From NCBI GenBank assembly GCA_001800085.1, contig MGUS01000077.1, forward strand, positions 1 through 5,975: a stretch of DNA of 5,975 bases, given 5' to 3'. The notes below the pieces were generated by a model. It saw nothing but the letters and a program-made list of their open reading frames with translations. It was not told the origin of the DNA and searched no databases. This document shows, in pieces, positions 5,862 to 5,975 of this stretch. The number at the start of each line of letters is the position of its first letter. Position 1 is the stretch's first letter. Position numbers and translations under genes: made by a program. The stretch comes from Elusimicrobia bacterium RIFCSPLOWO2_01_FULL_60_11. GTDB lineage: Bacteria > Elusimicrobiota > Elusimicrobia > 2-02-FULL-39-32.

Positions 5862-5975
5862 TGGAGGGCTGCCATGTGGGGCTCACGCAGTACCTGGCTT
5901 TGGGCGCCGTCCTTTTCGGCATCGGCATGTTCGGCGTGCTCACGCGCAGGAACATCATCGGCATCCTGATGTCCA
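5861..5975 (+). CDS. nuoK: NADH-quinone oxidoreductase subunit K (partial, 5' end)
   Basis: This is the ND4L homologue, a three-helix membrane-arm subunit taking part in proton translocation. Only the first 38 residues are present; the gene runs off the right edge. The typical N-terminal pattern is clear: LTQYLALGAVLFGIGMFGVL (8-27), then TRRNIIGILMS (28-38), matching the family's RRN-x-I-x-x-LMS. The ATG at 5861 shares its A with the nuoJ TGA. AAGGAG at 5850-5855 provides a good ribosome binding site with 5-base spacing. The conserved membrane glutamate expected just after LMS lies beyond the window. Confidence 0.92.
   Translation, partial: MEGCHVGLTQYLALGAVLFGIGMFGVLTRRNIIGILMS

Overview
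The window is the promoter-proximal part of a GC-rich bacterial respiratory operon, all on the + strand. Its core is a run of NADH:quinone oxidoreductase (complex I) subunit genes in the order nuoA-nuoB-nuoC-nuoD-nuoH-nuoI-nuoJ-nuoK, with nuoK cut by the right edge. A ubiE/menG-type quinone methyltransferase gene lies directly upstream. The first gene of the unit encodes a 59-residue histone-fold protein of the kind recently recognised in bacteria. It is small and overlapped by an open frame on the same strand, so it is easily missed.

Layout: 1-206 is a leader with no convincing gene. It holds an imperfect palindrome (180-201) just upstream of a sigma70-like promoter (TTGACA at 207-212, TATGTT at 230-235). 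After a short 5' UTR with a strong ribosome binding site come the histone gene (283-462), ubiE (about 459-1190), nuoA (1187-1591), nuoB (1596-2132), nuoC (2129-2641), nuoD (2631-3761), nuoH (3758-4918), nuoI (4915-5337), nuoJ (5334-5861) and nuoK (5861 to the edge). Nearly every junction is a 1- to 11-base overlap, most of them 4 bases (ATGA or GTGA), and the only gap is 4 bases. There is no room for an internal terminator, so this reads as one translationally coupled transcript.

Functionally, NuoB/C/D/I form the part of the peripheral arm that carries electrons to quinone, and NuoA/H/J/K belong to the membrane arm. UbiE makes the final quinone ring methylation, so quinone synthesis is co-expressed with the enzyme that reduces the quinone. 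nuoE, nuoF and nuoG, the NADH-oxidising module normally found between nuoD and nuoH, are absent here: nuoD overlaps nuoH by 4 bases. The genes may lie elsewhere, or the complex may take electrons from another donor.

Points that stand out: (1) a bacterial histone leading a respiratory operon; (2) ubiE has no ATG/GTG/TTG start in a plausible place, and its best start is an ATA overlapping the histone stop as ATAA; (3) two copies of the 13-base palindrome GGGGTCAGACCCC have become the last codons of nuoJ, directly before the nuoK ribosome binding site; (4) a candidate operator sits next to the promoter. The organism is a Gram-negative-type respiring bacterium with high-GC coding sequence. The histone and the palindromic repeats would suit lineages such as Elusimicrobiota or Bdellovibrionota, but the taxon is an inference that the sequence alone does not settle.
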